Source: Deinococcus sp. (GTDB lineage: Bacteria > Deinococcota > Deinococci > Deinococcales > Deinococcaceae). Taken from it: 47,960 nt of DNA. Where the stretch lies: the NCBI RefSeq assembly GCF_025362455.1, contig NZ_JANYGJ010000139.1, positions 1-47,960 of the forward strand. The letters are read 5' to 3'. The first letter of the stretch is position 1, and each line of letters begins with the position of its first letter. The notes beneath the pieces are model-generated. The model worked only from the letters and a program-made list of their open reading frames with translations. It was not told where the DNA came from and searched no databases. Made by a program: the position numbers and the translations under genes. Below are positions 22,818 to 30,777 of the stretch, in pieces.

Positions 22818-22823
22818 AATATA
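22818..22823 (-). promoter_or_regulatory. -10 box of leaderless integrase transcript
   Basis: TATATT on the minus strand lies six bases before the ATG at 22811, with no ribosome site between. A -35 hexamer is not clear. Confidence 0.55.
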
Positions 22824-22828
22824 TATGA

Positions 22829-23399
22829 TTTTGGCGGAACAAGCCCTCAAGTCAACACCTTCAACACCTCTGGAACAAGGACGGCCAGGCGGGAGTGGAC
22901 TCGCCGAGTTCCGCAGGGGAGGCATGGAGCGCCATTCTGGCAGTCCCGAAACGGTAGCCTGGCCGCACGCCGCGTGGCCCTCGTTCCGGAGCTGCTCGCC
23001 ACGCTGCTGGGTGTCGGCGTAGGCGTGGAGGTGCTGGAGCCGGAGCGCGGTGGGCGGCCTCGCTGAACTTTGCCGTCTCACTCCGGTCGGCCAGTTCTGG
23101 TAAGCCAGGTCTGATCTGGAGGCTGGAGACGATGAGGCGCCGTTGCGTTTACTGGTAACAGGCGTTGACGGCTGGTCAGTCTTTCTTTGACGTGACCGCG
23201 ACGGAGCATGAGCAAGTACGCCTGAATGGCATGAAAACTTCCAAAACATTCAGTAAGCAAAAGCCCGGTCCTGGTGTGTATCTGTACGTTTTTGGTACTT
23301 CTTCATTCAACTTTTATCCTCTGCCAAAGACCGCAGGCCGTAAGAGATTTGAGAGGAAGGTTTCGATAATTTCACGGTTATGGACGCGGCAGGGATCGG
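22829..23399. other. Long intergenic region, no convincing gene
   Basis: About 570 bases between the divergent integrase and Roadblock-fusion genes. The frames open here on both strands lack ribosome sites and family resemblance. The part after about 23150 is clearly AT-richer than its surroundings and probably holds the promoter of the gene at 23400. Confidence 0.45.
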
Positions 23400-25037
23400 G
23401 TGGTGAACAGTGGGCGGCGGCGCACACCATCCGCGCTCACCGCTCAGAATCTGCCGCGCCTGGTGGTGGTCTCGGAGGTCGCTCAGCCGCTGGTCGAGGC
23501 GCTGATCCGCCACCTGTCGGTGCTGGCCGACTGGACCGTACAGGCCCACAGCCGCGTCTCCGGGCTGCTGGAGGCGGCTGCCGAAGACGGCCCCAACCTG
23601 GTGATCCTGGAACTGGGCGCTCAACTCGGCGACGCCGTGGCGCTGCTGGAGCACGCCAAACTGGCCTGGCCCACCACGGCGTTTTTGCTGTTCACCGTCA
23701 CCGACGAGCCAGACGTCTCCGGCCTGATCGAGCGTTTCGGTCTGATGACGGTGCTGCACCAGCCGAGCGTCAGAACTTTGTGCCAGACCGTAGAGCGCGA
23801 GATGTCGGGCTTGAGTTTCGGTCTGCTGCGCGGGCTGTCGCTGCCCAGCATGCTCCAGATGCTGCACTGGGACAAAAAAAGTGTCTCGGTGCTGGTCTCG
23901 TGCCAGTCCGGTGTCAGTCAGTCGGGTGCCGGTCAGTCGAGTGCCGGTCAATTCGGTGCGGGTCAGTCCAGCTCAGGGCCAGCCGGAACCGGTGCGCCTG
24001 ACGCTGCCCACTCCACCTGGGGCCGCCTGCACCTCAGCGACGGTGAACTGTTCGACGCCTACGTGCACCGCAGCCGGGCGACCGGCGAGGCGGCGGCGCT
24101 GGAAATCCTGTCCTGGGAGGAGGTCACGCTGTTTCTGGAGCGCTCGTACCACAACCATCGCCGCGTCGTCGTGCGGCCACTGGCGCACCTGCTGATGGCT
24201 GCCATGCAGCAAAAAGACGAGGAGGTCCGGATGCGCGACGATCTGGACACCCTCGACCTGATTCTCGACGACGACGATCCGGAGGACGAGATGTTTTTCA
24301 GACGTAAACCCACCGCTCTGCCAGCCCAGCTCTCTGGGGCTCTTGAACTTCTGCCTCAGCCGGTGCCAGCAGCCGTTTTGGATGCAACCGTACCAGAAGC
24401 AACCGTACCAGAAGCAGTCACACCAGAAGCGACCGTACCAGACGCCGCTACACCGTCCAGGCCCAGAAAACCGGCGGGCAAAAAATCACCGCCGCCAAGC
24501 CCTGATCCTCTCGTCGCCATCGATTTTCCCGCGCCGGAGGCCGCCGAGCCGGTCTCGTCTCCAGAACTCAGGGCTCCACCCGCTCCACCTTCCCCCTCAG
24601 CTTTGTCGGGCGAACGCCTGCCCGTGACTGCGCCGCCTTCCCTTCCACCCACCGTTCACACACTTTCCGAGGTCACTATGGCAAACGTAAAAACCACCCT
24701 GGACTCCCTGCTCAACGACATCGACGGCAGCATGGCCGTGGCGCTGGTCGATTTTCAAAGCGGCATGGCGCTGGGCACCGCAGGCACCGGCATCAACCTC
24801 GACGTCGCCGCAGCGGGCAACACCGAAGTGGTGCGGGCCAAGATGCGGGTTATGGACTCCCTGGGCATCAAAGGCCAGATCGAGGACATCCTGATTACGC
24901 TCGAAACCCAGTACCACATCATCTACCTGGTGCCCAACCAGAGCCTGTTTCTGTACCTGGTGCTGGCCAGAGACCGCGCCAACCTGGCGATGGCCCGCTA
25001 CAAGCTCAAGGCCATCGGCAACGACCTGAAAATCTGA
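23400..25037 (+). CDS. Pseudo-receiver / DUF4388 / Roadblock fusion protein
   Basis: The 545-aa protein has three parts. Residues 18-125 look like a CheY receiver, but the phospho-acceptor Asp position reads VILELGA, with Glu. Residues 142-270 form a DUF4388 (PATAN-like) domain (SLPSMLQMLHWDKKSVSVL, then GRLHLSDGELFDAYVH), interrupted by a pentapeptide repeat. The last 119 residues, from MANVKTTLDSLLNDIDGSM, are a Roadblock/LC7 domain like MglB, which in other bacteria controls small Ras-like GTPases. Pro/Ala linkers with a second repeat join parts 2 and 3. The GTG start has only a weak ribosome site. An internal ATG at 24679 could also make the Roadblock domain alone. A terminator follows at 25059. 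Confidence 0.82.
   Translation: MVNSGRRRTPSALTAQNLPRLVVVSEVAQPLVEALIRHLSVLADWTVQAHSRVSGLLEAAAEDGPNLVILELGAQLGDAVALLEHAKLAWPTTAFLLFTVTDEPDVSGLIERFGLMTVLHQPSVRTLCQTVEREMSGLSFGLLRGLSLPSMLQMLHWDKKSVSVLVSCQSGVSQSGAGQSSAGQFGAGQSSSGPAGTGAPDAAHSTWGRLHLSDGELFDAYVHRSRATGEAAALEILSWEEVTLFLERSYHNHRRVVVRPLAHLLMAAMQQKDEEVRMRDDLDTLDLILDDDDPEDEMFFRRKPTALPAQLSGALELLPQPVPAAVLDATVPEATVPEAVTPEATVPDAATPSRPRKPAGKKSPPPSPDPLVAIDFPAPEAAEPVSSPELRAPPAPPSPSALSGERLPVTAPPSLPPTVHTLSEVTMANVKTTLDSLLNDIDGSMAVALVDFQSGMALGTAGTGINLDVAAAGNTEVVRAKMRVMDSLGIKGQIEDILITLETQYHIIYLVPNQSLFLYLVLARDRANLAMARYKLKAIGNDLKI
23904..23978 (+). repeat. 15-bp tandem repeat, 5 diverged copies
   Basis: Units CAGTCGGGTGCCGGT and variants start at 23904, 23919, 23934, 23949 and 23964. 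They encode QSGAG-type pentapeptides inside the DUF4388 domain, between the strand ending SVSVLVSC and WGRLHLSDG. Confidence 0.85.
24384..24458 (+). repeat. 15-bp tandem repeat, 5 copies
   Basis: Units GCAACCGTACCAGAA at 24384 and 24399 are identical; those at 24414, 24429 and 24444 are diverged. Translation is ATVPE, ATVPE, AVTPE, ATVPD, AATPS in the linker before the Roadblock domain. Confidence 0.88.
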
Positions 25038-25058
25038 GCAAGTCCGGTCGACACCAAG

Positions 25059-25093
25059 CAGGAGCCCAGACATTCTCGCCTGGGCTCCTGTTT
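25059..25093 (+). terminator. Intrinsic terminator after the Roadblock fusion gene
   Basis: Perfect 11-bp arms CAGGAGCCCAG (25059-25069) and CTGGGCTCCTG (25080-25090), 10-base loop, then TTTGT. It lies between convergent genes and has a short A-containing 5' side, so it may work weakly in the other direction too. Confidence 0.85.
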
Positions 25094-25154
25094 GTCATGA
25101 ACCGACTCGGTGTTGAATCGGCCCCGTATGACCTACTTGTTACTTGCTTGCTTG

Positions 25155-25910
25155 TTACTTGCCGCGCAACGGCACGGGCTTGGCGTTGTTGATGTCAAAG
25201 CCGCTGTTGGGGTCTTTCGGTGTGTTCTGGAGGAAGGCCCGCATCTGCCACTGGAACTTCTCGATGTTGGTCTCGACTTCCTGAAGCAGATTGGAGGTGC
25301 TGGGATCGACCTTCTCCACATCGTTGATACGCTGGTGGATGCGCTGGCCCACCGTCTCGTACTGGTAGGTAAAGAACTGGATCACCTGCGAGTCGTCGAT
25401 GAAGCCCGCCTGGATCTCCGGCAAGCGCGAGGTGGCCACGATGGTGATGGCCCGCCCGTCGCTCGACGCGCCCACGGCGAGCTGGCGCTCGGCGACCATA
25501 TCGGCGTCCTTGCTGATCTGCTCGTAGTGGTCCTGAAGCAGCTCGTGCAGGGAGTACCACAGCGTGCCCGACACGTTCCAGTGGGCCTGCTTGGTCTGGA
25601 GCTGAAGGGCCTGCAACTCGGTGAGGGTGTTTTGCAGCGCCGCGACGCTGGCCTTCAGGTTCTCGGTGCCAGCCGAGGGCAGCCTGGTGGCCTGGTTGTA
25701 GGGCAGCGGCGAGTTGGTGCCGGTGCTCTGCGCGGTGGGCTGGCCGCTGGTCGATTCCGGCTTGTTGATGTTGGTCGCCGGAATCTGTGAGGCGCTGGCC
25801 TGGGCAGTACTGGCCTGTGCGGCGTTCTGGGCGTCGGCGCCGCCTGCCAGAGCGGAGGTCAGGAGCAGGGCGGACAGGACGCTCAGGTGCTGGATGGTGT
25901 TGCGCTTCAT
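25155..25910 (-). CDS. dps2: Secreted Dps-family ferritin (Dps2-like)
   Basis: The 251-aa protein has a signal peptide (MKRNTIQHLSVLSALLLTSA, cleavage near residue 27), a 60-residue Ala/Gln/Ser/Thr linker, then a four-helix Dps domain. The ferroxidase residues are in QAHWNVSG (His) and in HELLQDHYEQISKDADMVAER (Asp and Glu). Dps dodecamers oxidise and store iron and protect DNA. A signal-peptide-bearing Dps is known from Deinococcus radiodurans as Dps2, which handles iron outside the cytoplasm. ATG at 25910 has AAGGAG five bases upstream. The N-terminal tail includes a diverged pentapeptide duplication (AQAST/AQASA). Confidence 0.9.
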   Translation of the reverse strand: MKRNTIQHLSVLSALLLTSALAGGADAQNAAQASTAQASASQIPATNINKPESTSGQPTAQSTGTNSPLPYNQATRLPSAGTENLKASVAALQNTLTELQALQLQTKQAHWNVSGTLWYSLHELLQDHYEQISKDADMVAERQLAVGASSDGRAITIVATSRLPEIQAGFIDDSQVIQFFTYQYETVGQRIHQRINDVEKVDPSTSNLLQEVETNIEKFQWQMRAFLQNTPKDPNSGFDINNAKPVPLRGK

Positions 25911-26141
25911 GGGGGCTCCTTGTGTTGCTGAATGTGGTGCTGGATGTGCTGCTCAATGTGCGGCCAGTGGGCCGCGTCCGGTGTGCAAGGTACGGACCCC
26001 TTGTTAAGCGGGTGCAAGAATTCCGGCTGCCTCAAGACCACCTGATGGCCCGGCCAAGGTCCGGCAAAGCTTCCTTCAATGAGTCCTCATTTCCGCGCCA
26101 GGAGGGAACTTTCGGCTTCAATTCGGTCTGGCCTGGTCGTG

Positions 26142-26147
26142 TAACCT
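26142..26147 (+). promoter_or_regulatory. -10 box of leaderless leader-ORF/two-component transcript
   Basis: TAACCT at 26142-26147 is followed after six bases by ATG at 26154. The identical hexamer, with seven bases, precedes the gene at 47861. Confidence 0.5.
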
Positions 26148-26153
26148 GTGGCC

Positions 26154-26270
26154 ATGACCAGCCGACCATTCCTCACTGTGTCCGGCCCCCTACAAGCCAG
26201 CACCGGCCCGATCAGCACCGGCCCGACCAGCACCGGCCCGACCAGCACTGACTCGGCCACGGGCGCCTGA
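26154..26270 (+). CDS. 38-aa repeat-bearing leader ORF upstream of response regulator
   Basis: ATG at 26154 follows a TANNNT box by six bases and opens a 38-codon frame, MTSRPFLTVSGPLQ then four STGPT-type pentapeptides, ending with TGA at 26268-26270. The response-regulator GTG starts four bases later, so translation of the two may be coupled. The repeat is a 15-bp tandem array. It may instead be a former N-terminal extension thrown out of frame. Coding status is unproven. Confidence 0.4.
   Translation: MTSRPFLTVSGPLQASTGPISTGPTSTGPTSTDSATGA
26199..26258 (+). repeat. 15-bp tandem repeat, 4 copies
   Basis: AGCACCGGCCCGACC-type units start at 26199, 26214, 26229 and 26244; the last is diverged. 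They lie in the leader ORF before the response regulator. Confidence 0.88.
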
Positions 26271-26274
26271 GCCG

Positions 26275-26934
26275 GTGCGCCTGCTGCTGGTGGAAGACGA
26301 TCCGCGCATCGCTCACCCCACCATGCGTGCCCTGAGCGACGCCGGGCATCAGGTTCGGGTCGAGAATGACGGCCACCGGGGTCTGGCCGCCGCCCGCGCC
26401 GGAGCCTACGACGCCCTGCTGCTCGACGTGATGCTGCCCGGTCAGGGCGGGTTCGAGGTGGCGCGGACCCTGCGGCGCGAAAAGGTGGCGACCCCGATCA
26501 TCTTCGTGACGGCCCGCAGCGCCCTGGCTGACCGGGTAGAGGGGCTCGACCTCGGCGGCGACGCCTACCTGATCAAGCCCTTCGAGCTGCCTGAGTTGCT
26601 GGCGACCCTGCGGGCGGTGGTGCGCCGGGGTGAGACGGCCCGCAGCGCCCAGATCAGCTTCGCGCAGGGTGCCGGGCTGCTCGACGCCAGCACCCGGCAG
26701 GTCTGGTGGCAGGGTCAGGCGGTCGGCTGCACTGCCCGCGAGTACGCGCTGCTCGAAGCGCTGGTGGTGTCGCAGGGCCGGTGGTTTACCCGTGACGAAC
26801 TGCTCTCGAAGGTCTGGGGGCCGGAGTTTACCGGCGAGCCGCGTGTGGTGGACGTGTACGTCAGCTACCTGCGCCGCAAGCTGTGCGTAGGGGCGCTGGC
26901 CAGTTCACGCGGCCTGGGCTACCGGGTGCCGTGA
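26275..26934 (+). CDS. OmpR/PhoB-family response regulator
   Basis: The 219-aa protein has a receiver domain (acidic pocket VEDD near residue 6-9, phospho-Asp in LLLDVMLPG near residue 50, Lys in LIKPFE near residue 102) and a C-terminal winged helix (about 125-219, with EYALLEALV and VDVYVSYLRRKL). It is a DNA-binding regulator switched by the histidine kinase that follows. GTG at 26275 has no clear Shine-Dalgarno and lies four bases after a leader ORF. Its stop overlaps the kinase GTG start. The target genes cannot be told from sequence; Dps2 upstream is divergent and is a possible one. Confidence 0.92.
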   Translation: MRLLLVEDDPRIAHPTMRALSDAGHQVRVENDGHRGLAAARAGAYDALLLDVMLPGQGGFEVARTLRREKVATPIIFVTARSALADRVEGLDLGGDAYLIKPFELPELLATLRAVVRRGETARSAQISFAQGAGLLDASTRQVWWQGQAVGCTAREYALLEALVVSQGRWFTRDELLSKVWGPEFTGEPRVVDVYVSYLRRKLCVGALASSRGLGYRVP

Positions 26935-28343
26935 GCAGCCTGGGCCGGTGGGGGCTGGGCCAGTCCGGTCCACTCAGATCCAGTCCGGGCCGCGCCGGGC
27001 TGAGGCACCTCGATCTGAGCATCCGCGCCCGGCTGGCCCTGGGCATGGCCGTCATCACCGTGCTGGTGGTGCTGTGCGTGGCGGCGGTGCAGTACCTGAC
27101 CCTCAGCTCGTTTCTGGCACTGGGCGAACGGCAACGCCTGGAGCTGCTGATCCCCCGCATCGAGGGGCAGATTGCCGGATCACGGACGTTCACGAGCGCC
27201 GTGCTGGCCCGCGCCAATCTGCCGCGCAGTGTGGATGTCCGGGTGATTCAGGCGGGCCGGGTGGTGGCGCTCAGCGGCGAGTTTCCGGCGATAGGCGAGG
27301 GCCTGCCGCCCGGCTACGCCCTGCGCGGCAACCACAACGTGCTGGTCCGCCGCCTGGAGGTGCGCGGGACGGTGCTGACCTTGCAACTCGCCAGCGACGT
27401 GCTGGGCGTGGTCGATCCGCTGCGGGCCTACCTGAATGCCCTGTCGGTGTCGGCGCCGGTCGCGGCGGTGCTGGTGGCGCTGCTGAGCTTCGCGCACGCC
27501 GGGCGGCTGCTCAGGCCGCTGGCCCGCTTGCAGGCGGCGGCGGCGGCGGTGGGCCGGGGGGCGAGTCTGCGCACGCCGCTGCCGGAAGCTGGGCGCCGCG
27601 ACGAACTCGGTCAGCTCGCCCGCGTACTCCAGACCTCCTTCGGGCAGGTGGCCGACGTGCGCGAGCGCGAGGAGAGTTTTACCCGCGCCGCCGCCCACGA
27701 TCTGCGCTCGCCGCTCTCGGCGCTCAAGACCCGGCTCCAGGGCGCCTTGGCCGGGCCGCGCGACCCCGGCGAGCTGCGCGAGGAGATCGCCGAGGCCCTG
27801 TGCGACGTCGAGCGGATGCGCCGCCTGACCGAGCACCTGCTGACGCTGGCCAGCGGCGCTCAGGGCGTCAGGCTCAGGCCGCTCGAGCTGGCCGGGGTGG
27901 TGGGCGAGGCGGTGGACCGCGCCCGTGAACGCGCTCCCGACACGCCGCTGGACTTCGCCACGCGGGGTGACACCACAGTGCTGGGCGACGCCTCGCTGAT
28001 CACGCACCTGATTCAGAATCTGCTCGACAACGCCCTGCGCCACGGCGGCGGCGCGGCCATGCGGGTCAGCGTGACCGGCACCCCGACCGGGGCCACGCTG
28101 AGGGTGTCCGACAGCGGCCCAGGCGTCCCCACGGACGCCCTGCCGCACCTGACCAAGCCGTTTTACCAACTCGACGCGGCGCGGGGCGGCGAGGGCAACG
28201 GCCTGGGCCTGGCCATCGTGCAGCGCGTGGTGGACGCCCACGGCGCCAGTCTGGCCTTCGAGGGCGGCCTGCCCGGCGGTCTGGACGTCGTGGTGGCCTT
28301 TCCCCGCAGCGGGCCTGAAGCCGAAGGTGCGGCGCCCGACTGA
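26931..28343 (+). CDS. Membrane sensor histidine kinase
   Basis: GTG at 26931 overlaps the regulator stop (GTGA), giving 470 aa. Two transmembrane helices (about residues 36-58 and 165-190) enclose a periplasmic sensor of about 105 residues. HAMP-like and dimerisation parts follow, with the phosphorylated His in AAHDLRSPLSALK. The ATPase domain has the N box LLDNALRHGG, the G1 box DSGPGV and the G2 box GNGLGLAIV. It is a complete HisKA-type kinase. The ligand is unknown. The first 30 residues are a Gly/Arg/Ser-rich cytoplasmic tail with small internal repeats. Confidence 0.9.
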   Translation: MSSLGRWGLGQSGPLRSSPGRAGLRHLDLSIRARLALGMAVITVLVVLCVAAVQYLTLSSFLALGERQRLELLIPRIEGQIAGSRTFTSAVLARANLPRSVDVRVIQAGRVVALSGEFPAIGEGLPPGYALRGNHNVLVRRLEVRGTVLTLQLASDVLGVVDPLRAYLNALSVSAPVAAVLVALLSFAHAGRLLRPLARLQAAAAAVGRGASLRTPLPEAGRRDELGQLARVLQTSFGQVADVREREESFTRAAAHDLRSPLSALKTRLQGALAGPRDPGELREEIAEALCDVERMRRLTEHLLTLASGAQGVRLRPLELAGVVGEAVDRARERAPDTPLDFATRGDTTVLGDASLITHLIQNLLDNALRHGGGAAMRVSVTGTPTGATLRVSDSGPGVPTDALPHLTKPFYQLDAARGGEGNGLGLAIVQRVVDAHGASLAFEGGLPGGLDVVVAFPRSGPEAEGAAPD

Positions 28344-28535
28344 GTGGCCTCCAGCCTGGGTCCAACTGGGTGGACGTACTGGGTAGGCGTCCCTTGCCGC
28401 CCAGCCGTGAAAGAAATTCGCCACCTTAAGATTTCTTGTCGATGTGGCCTTTTTAACCCTGGTCCAACGCAGGTGTCGTGTAATCGACTCAGTGCCAGTC
28501 AACTTCCGCTCATCGACTGCTACAGGAGAACTGAC

Positions 28536-28946
28536 ATGACCTATCTGCAACGCAACTGGACCGGTGTGCTGCTGCTCGCCGCCTTTGGCTGGATTCACTA
28601 TATCGCCGTGCCCGACAAGATTCAGGAAACGGCCTATCTGGGCTGGCTCTACATCCTGCTGGTGGCGGGCTGCGCGGCGGCGGGCGCCTGGCTGCTGAGC
28701 GCCCAGGAACGCAGCGGCTACGCGCTGGGGCTGCTGATCGCGGCGGGCTCCATCGTCTTTTTCGTGCTGACCCGCACCGTCGGGCTGCCGCACGCCACGG
28801 GCGACATCGGCAACTGGGGCGAACCGGCGGGCATCGCCGCGCTGCTGACCGAGGCGGCTTTTGCGGCGCTGGCGATCACCAGGTTGCGCCGACCGGTCCT
28901 AGCCGTCAGCGAAAGCGTGGCCAACCCGGTCAACCGGTCGCGCTAG
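28536..28946 (+). CDS. Small four-helix membrane protein
   Basis: The 136-aa protein is almost wholly membrane-embedded, with four hydrophobic helices (about residues 9-25, 36-56, 62-82 and 95-118). AGGAGAA nine bases before the ATG supports the start. I do not recognise the family. Its TAG stop uses the first two bases of the MITE copy 2 (T from the gene side, AG from the element), so the MITE inserted at or created the end of this gene. The last residues, about NPVNRSR, are polar and may be original or altered by the insertion. Confidence 0.7.
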   Translation: MTYLQRNWTGVLLLAAFGWIHYIAVPDKIQETAYLGWLYILLVAGCAAAGAWLLSAQERSGYALGLLIAAGSIVFFVLTRTVGLPHATGDIGNWGEPAGIAALLTEAAFAALAITRLRRPVLAVSESVANPVNRSR

Positions 28947-29069
28947 AGCAGATGTCATAAAAAGACCCTTTTTATGACCGAGTGGAGCGAGTAGTGTTGA
29001 CTGAGCAGGACGCAGAATGGAGGCGCGGGGAGGCTGTTTTCCCCGTGGCGTAATTCGGAGTACTGCTCT
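28945..29069. mobile_element. MITE-like 125-bp repeat, copy 2
   Basis: Same orientation, length and 7-bp terminal inverted repeats (AGAGCAG/CTGCTCT) as copy 1 at 19256-19380, with three substitutions. It retains the GTCATAAAAAG/CTTTTTATGAC inverted repeat. It sits directly on the stop codon of the gene at 28536. No target-site duplication is apparent at either copy. Confidence 0.8.
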
Positions 29070-29245
29070 GATACCAGGCCCGGAGCGGCGCCCACCGAGT
29101 TCCGAAGCCCAGGTCGGGTGCTCTACGAACGCCCAACCGACGGTTTGTTCCCTGTTTGTCTGCCGAGGCAGCGCAACTGAACCCGTGCTCGTCTCCACCT
29201 TATTAACGACCGGGCCTGCTGACAACCAAGCAGGGCTGGTGGTCT

Positions 29246-29278
29246 CAGCGGGCCGGGGCCAACGCCTTCGGCCCGCTG
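29246..29278 (+). promoter_or_regulatory. 10-bp-stem hairpin upstream of LpxB-like gene
   Basis: CAGCGGGCCG (29246-29255) pairs perfectly with CGGCCCGCTG (29269-29278) around a 13-base loop, ending 31 bases before the ATG at 29310. No T tract follows, so it looks like a leader stem rather than a terminator. The rest of 29070-29309 shows nothing recognisable. Confidence 0.5.
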
Positions 29279-29309
29279 GCATGCCCCCGAATCTGATACA
29301 AGGGGTTGG

Positions 29310-30506
29310 ATGCCCGCCTCACCCCAACTCCTGCTGCTCTCCAACGGCGCGGCGGAAGACCTGATCGGTGCCCGGTTGCTGAGCCTGACCGGACGCCCGG
29401 CGAGCGTGCTGCCGCTGGTCGGTGCAGGCAGGGCCTACCGCTCCGTGCCGGACACCCGGCTCGTCGGCCCGCCTCTGGAGTTGCCCAGCGGCGGCTTTCC
29501 GTTCGGCAGCGGCGCCAATCTGAGGTCGGATGTGCAGGCCGGACTGATCTCGGCCTCGCTGCGCCAGTGGGCGGCGGCATTCCGGGCGGCCCGGACGGTG
29601 GCGGCGGTGGTGGTCGTGGGCGACGCCTACGCGCTGGGCATCGGCTGGGCGGCGGCGGCGCGGGCCGGGGCGCCCCTGATTCACCTTCAGCCGCTGCTGA
29701 GCGCCCACTACACCGAGCGCCTGGGCCTGCGCGGCGCCCTGAGCGAACTCAACGCGCTGGGCGCCAACATCCCCATGCCCTACGAGCTGAGTCTGGCCCG
29801 GCGTGCCCACTCGGTCTTCGTGCGGGACCACACCACCGCCGACTACTACGCGGCGCGGGGTGTGGCCGCCCGCTGGGTCGGCAGTTTCGCCATGGACGTG
29901 CTGCCCGCCGCCGGGTGCGCCCTCCCCGAAGCTTATCTCGCCGGGCGCCCCGTTCTGGCGCTGCTGCCCGGCTCGCGGGCCGACCACCGAGGCAGCCTGC
30001 CGCTGATGCTCGAAGCCGCCGCGAGGTTGCCCGACCTGGCCGCCCTGGTCGCCTGGCCACACGACTGGCAGGCGGTGACGCTGCCGCATGGATGGACCCT
30101 GGACGTTCACGACGAGCACGAGGCCACGGCGGGACACGGCGGCGCCCAGGTTCGGCTGCTGCGCGGCGCCTTCGGGGCCATCGCCCGGCGGGCTGATCTG
30201 GCGATCGGCACGTCCGGCACGGCCAACGAGCAACTGGCCGGGCTGGGCGTGCCGGTGATCGGGTTCGCTACGGCGGGGCCGCAGTACACCGCCGGTTTCG
30301 CCCGCCGCCAGGCCCGGCTGCTCGGCCAGGCGTTGACCCTGACGGAGCCACGCAAGCTGGTCGAAGCGGTCCAGGCCCTGCGTTCAGACGGTGCCCGGCG
30401 AGCCCGCGCCGCCCACGACGGCATCAGCCGCATCGGCCCGGCGGGCGCTCTGGGGGTGGTCGCCGGGGAATTGCAGACCTTGCTGGGGGCAGCCTACCCG
30501 CTGTGA
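29310..30506 (+). CDS. Lipid-A-disaccharide-synthase-related protein (TIGR03492-like)
   Basis: The 398-aa protein resembles the LpxB-related family found in cyanobacteria and Deinococcus. It opens with LLLLSNGAAEDLIGARLL, has a middle ALLPGSRADHRG segment like the LpxB nucleotide-binding loop, and ends with IGTSGTANEQLAGLGVPVIGF, a GT-B donor-binding region. True lipid A is absent in Deinococcus, so the role is probably another glycosyl transfer. ATG at 29310 has AAGGGG upstream. The gene stands alone between the MITE copy and the exopolysaccharide region, to which it may contribute, though it is transcribed separately. Confidence 0.8.
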   Translation: MPASPQLLLLSNGAAEDLIGARLLSLTGRPASVLPLVGAGRAYRSVPDTRLVGPPLELPSGGFPFGSGANLRSDVQAGLISASLRQWAAAFRAARTVAAVVVVGDAYALGIGWAAAARAGAPLIHLQPLLSAHYTERLGLRGALSELNALGANIPMPYELSLARRAHSVFVRDHTTADYYAARGVAARWVGSFAMDVLPAAGCALPEAYLAGRPVLALLPGSRADHRGSLPLMLEAAARLPDLAALVAWPHDWQAVTLPHGWTLDVHDEHEATAGHGGAQVRLLRGAFGAIARRADLAIGTSGTANEQLAGLGVPVIGFATAGPQYTAGFARRQARLLGQALTLTEPRKLVEAVQALRSDGARRARAAHDGISRIGPAGALGVVAGELQTLLGAAYPL

Positions 30507-30586
30507 GGTCAGCACCTTATCCGTGAAGGTCTGTCGGTACCGATAAACCAATGGTGCGGACAGTGGTGAAGTGGAGCCACGACCAG

Positions 30587-30634
30587 GGGTCTCCTGTACG
30601 GTGAGGTCAGTTGACCACACAAACAAGGAGACCC
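30587..30634. repeat. Inverted repeat GGGTCTCCT / AGGAGACCC
   Basis: Perfect 9-bp arms at 30587-30595 and 30626-30634 flank a 30-base loop that itself holds GGTCAGTTGACC. The right arm coincides with the ribosome site of the transposase-like relic, so folding would hide it. Confidence 0.45.
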
Positions 30635-30777
30635 GATGACTGGTTTACCTGGGTTGGTTTACCTGGGCTGCCCGCCCTGCTGGCCATCCCTGGGCGCCTG
30701 AACGCCCGGACCTTCAGCCGCTGCGCTGGACCGGCTGGAACGAACGTACCCTGCGCCGCTGGTCGGCCAAATCGGTC
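30611..30777 (+). pseudogene. Possible transposase N-terminal relic
   Basis: After AAGGAG and ATG/TTG starts near 30611-30635 the frames give DDWFTW and then, past a 14-bp tandem duplication (TGGTTTACCTGGGT at 30642-30655, repeated to 30669), HPWAPERPDLQPLRW and NERTLRRWSAKS in another frame. Removing one 14-bp unit joins them into one frame. The basic, Trp-rich look suggests the start of a DDE transposase, but I cannot name a family. It runs into the 3' end of the convergent GH114 gene. Confidence 0.3.

Noticed and set aside
22880..23249. N-terminal extension of the integrase to 23249
   Set aside because: The extra 146 residues are compositionally unlike a protein domain, and a good leaderless promoter sits directly before ATG 22811.
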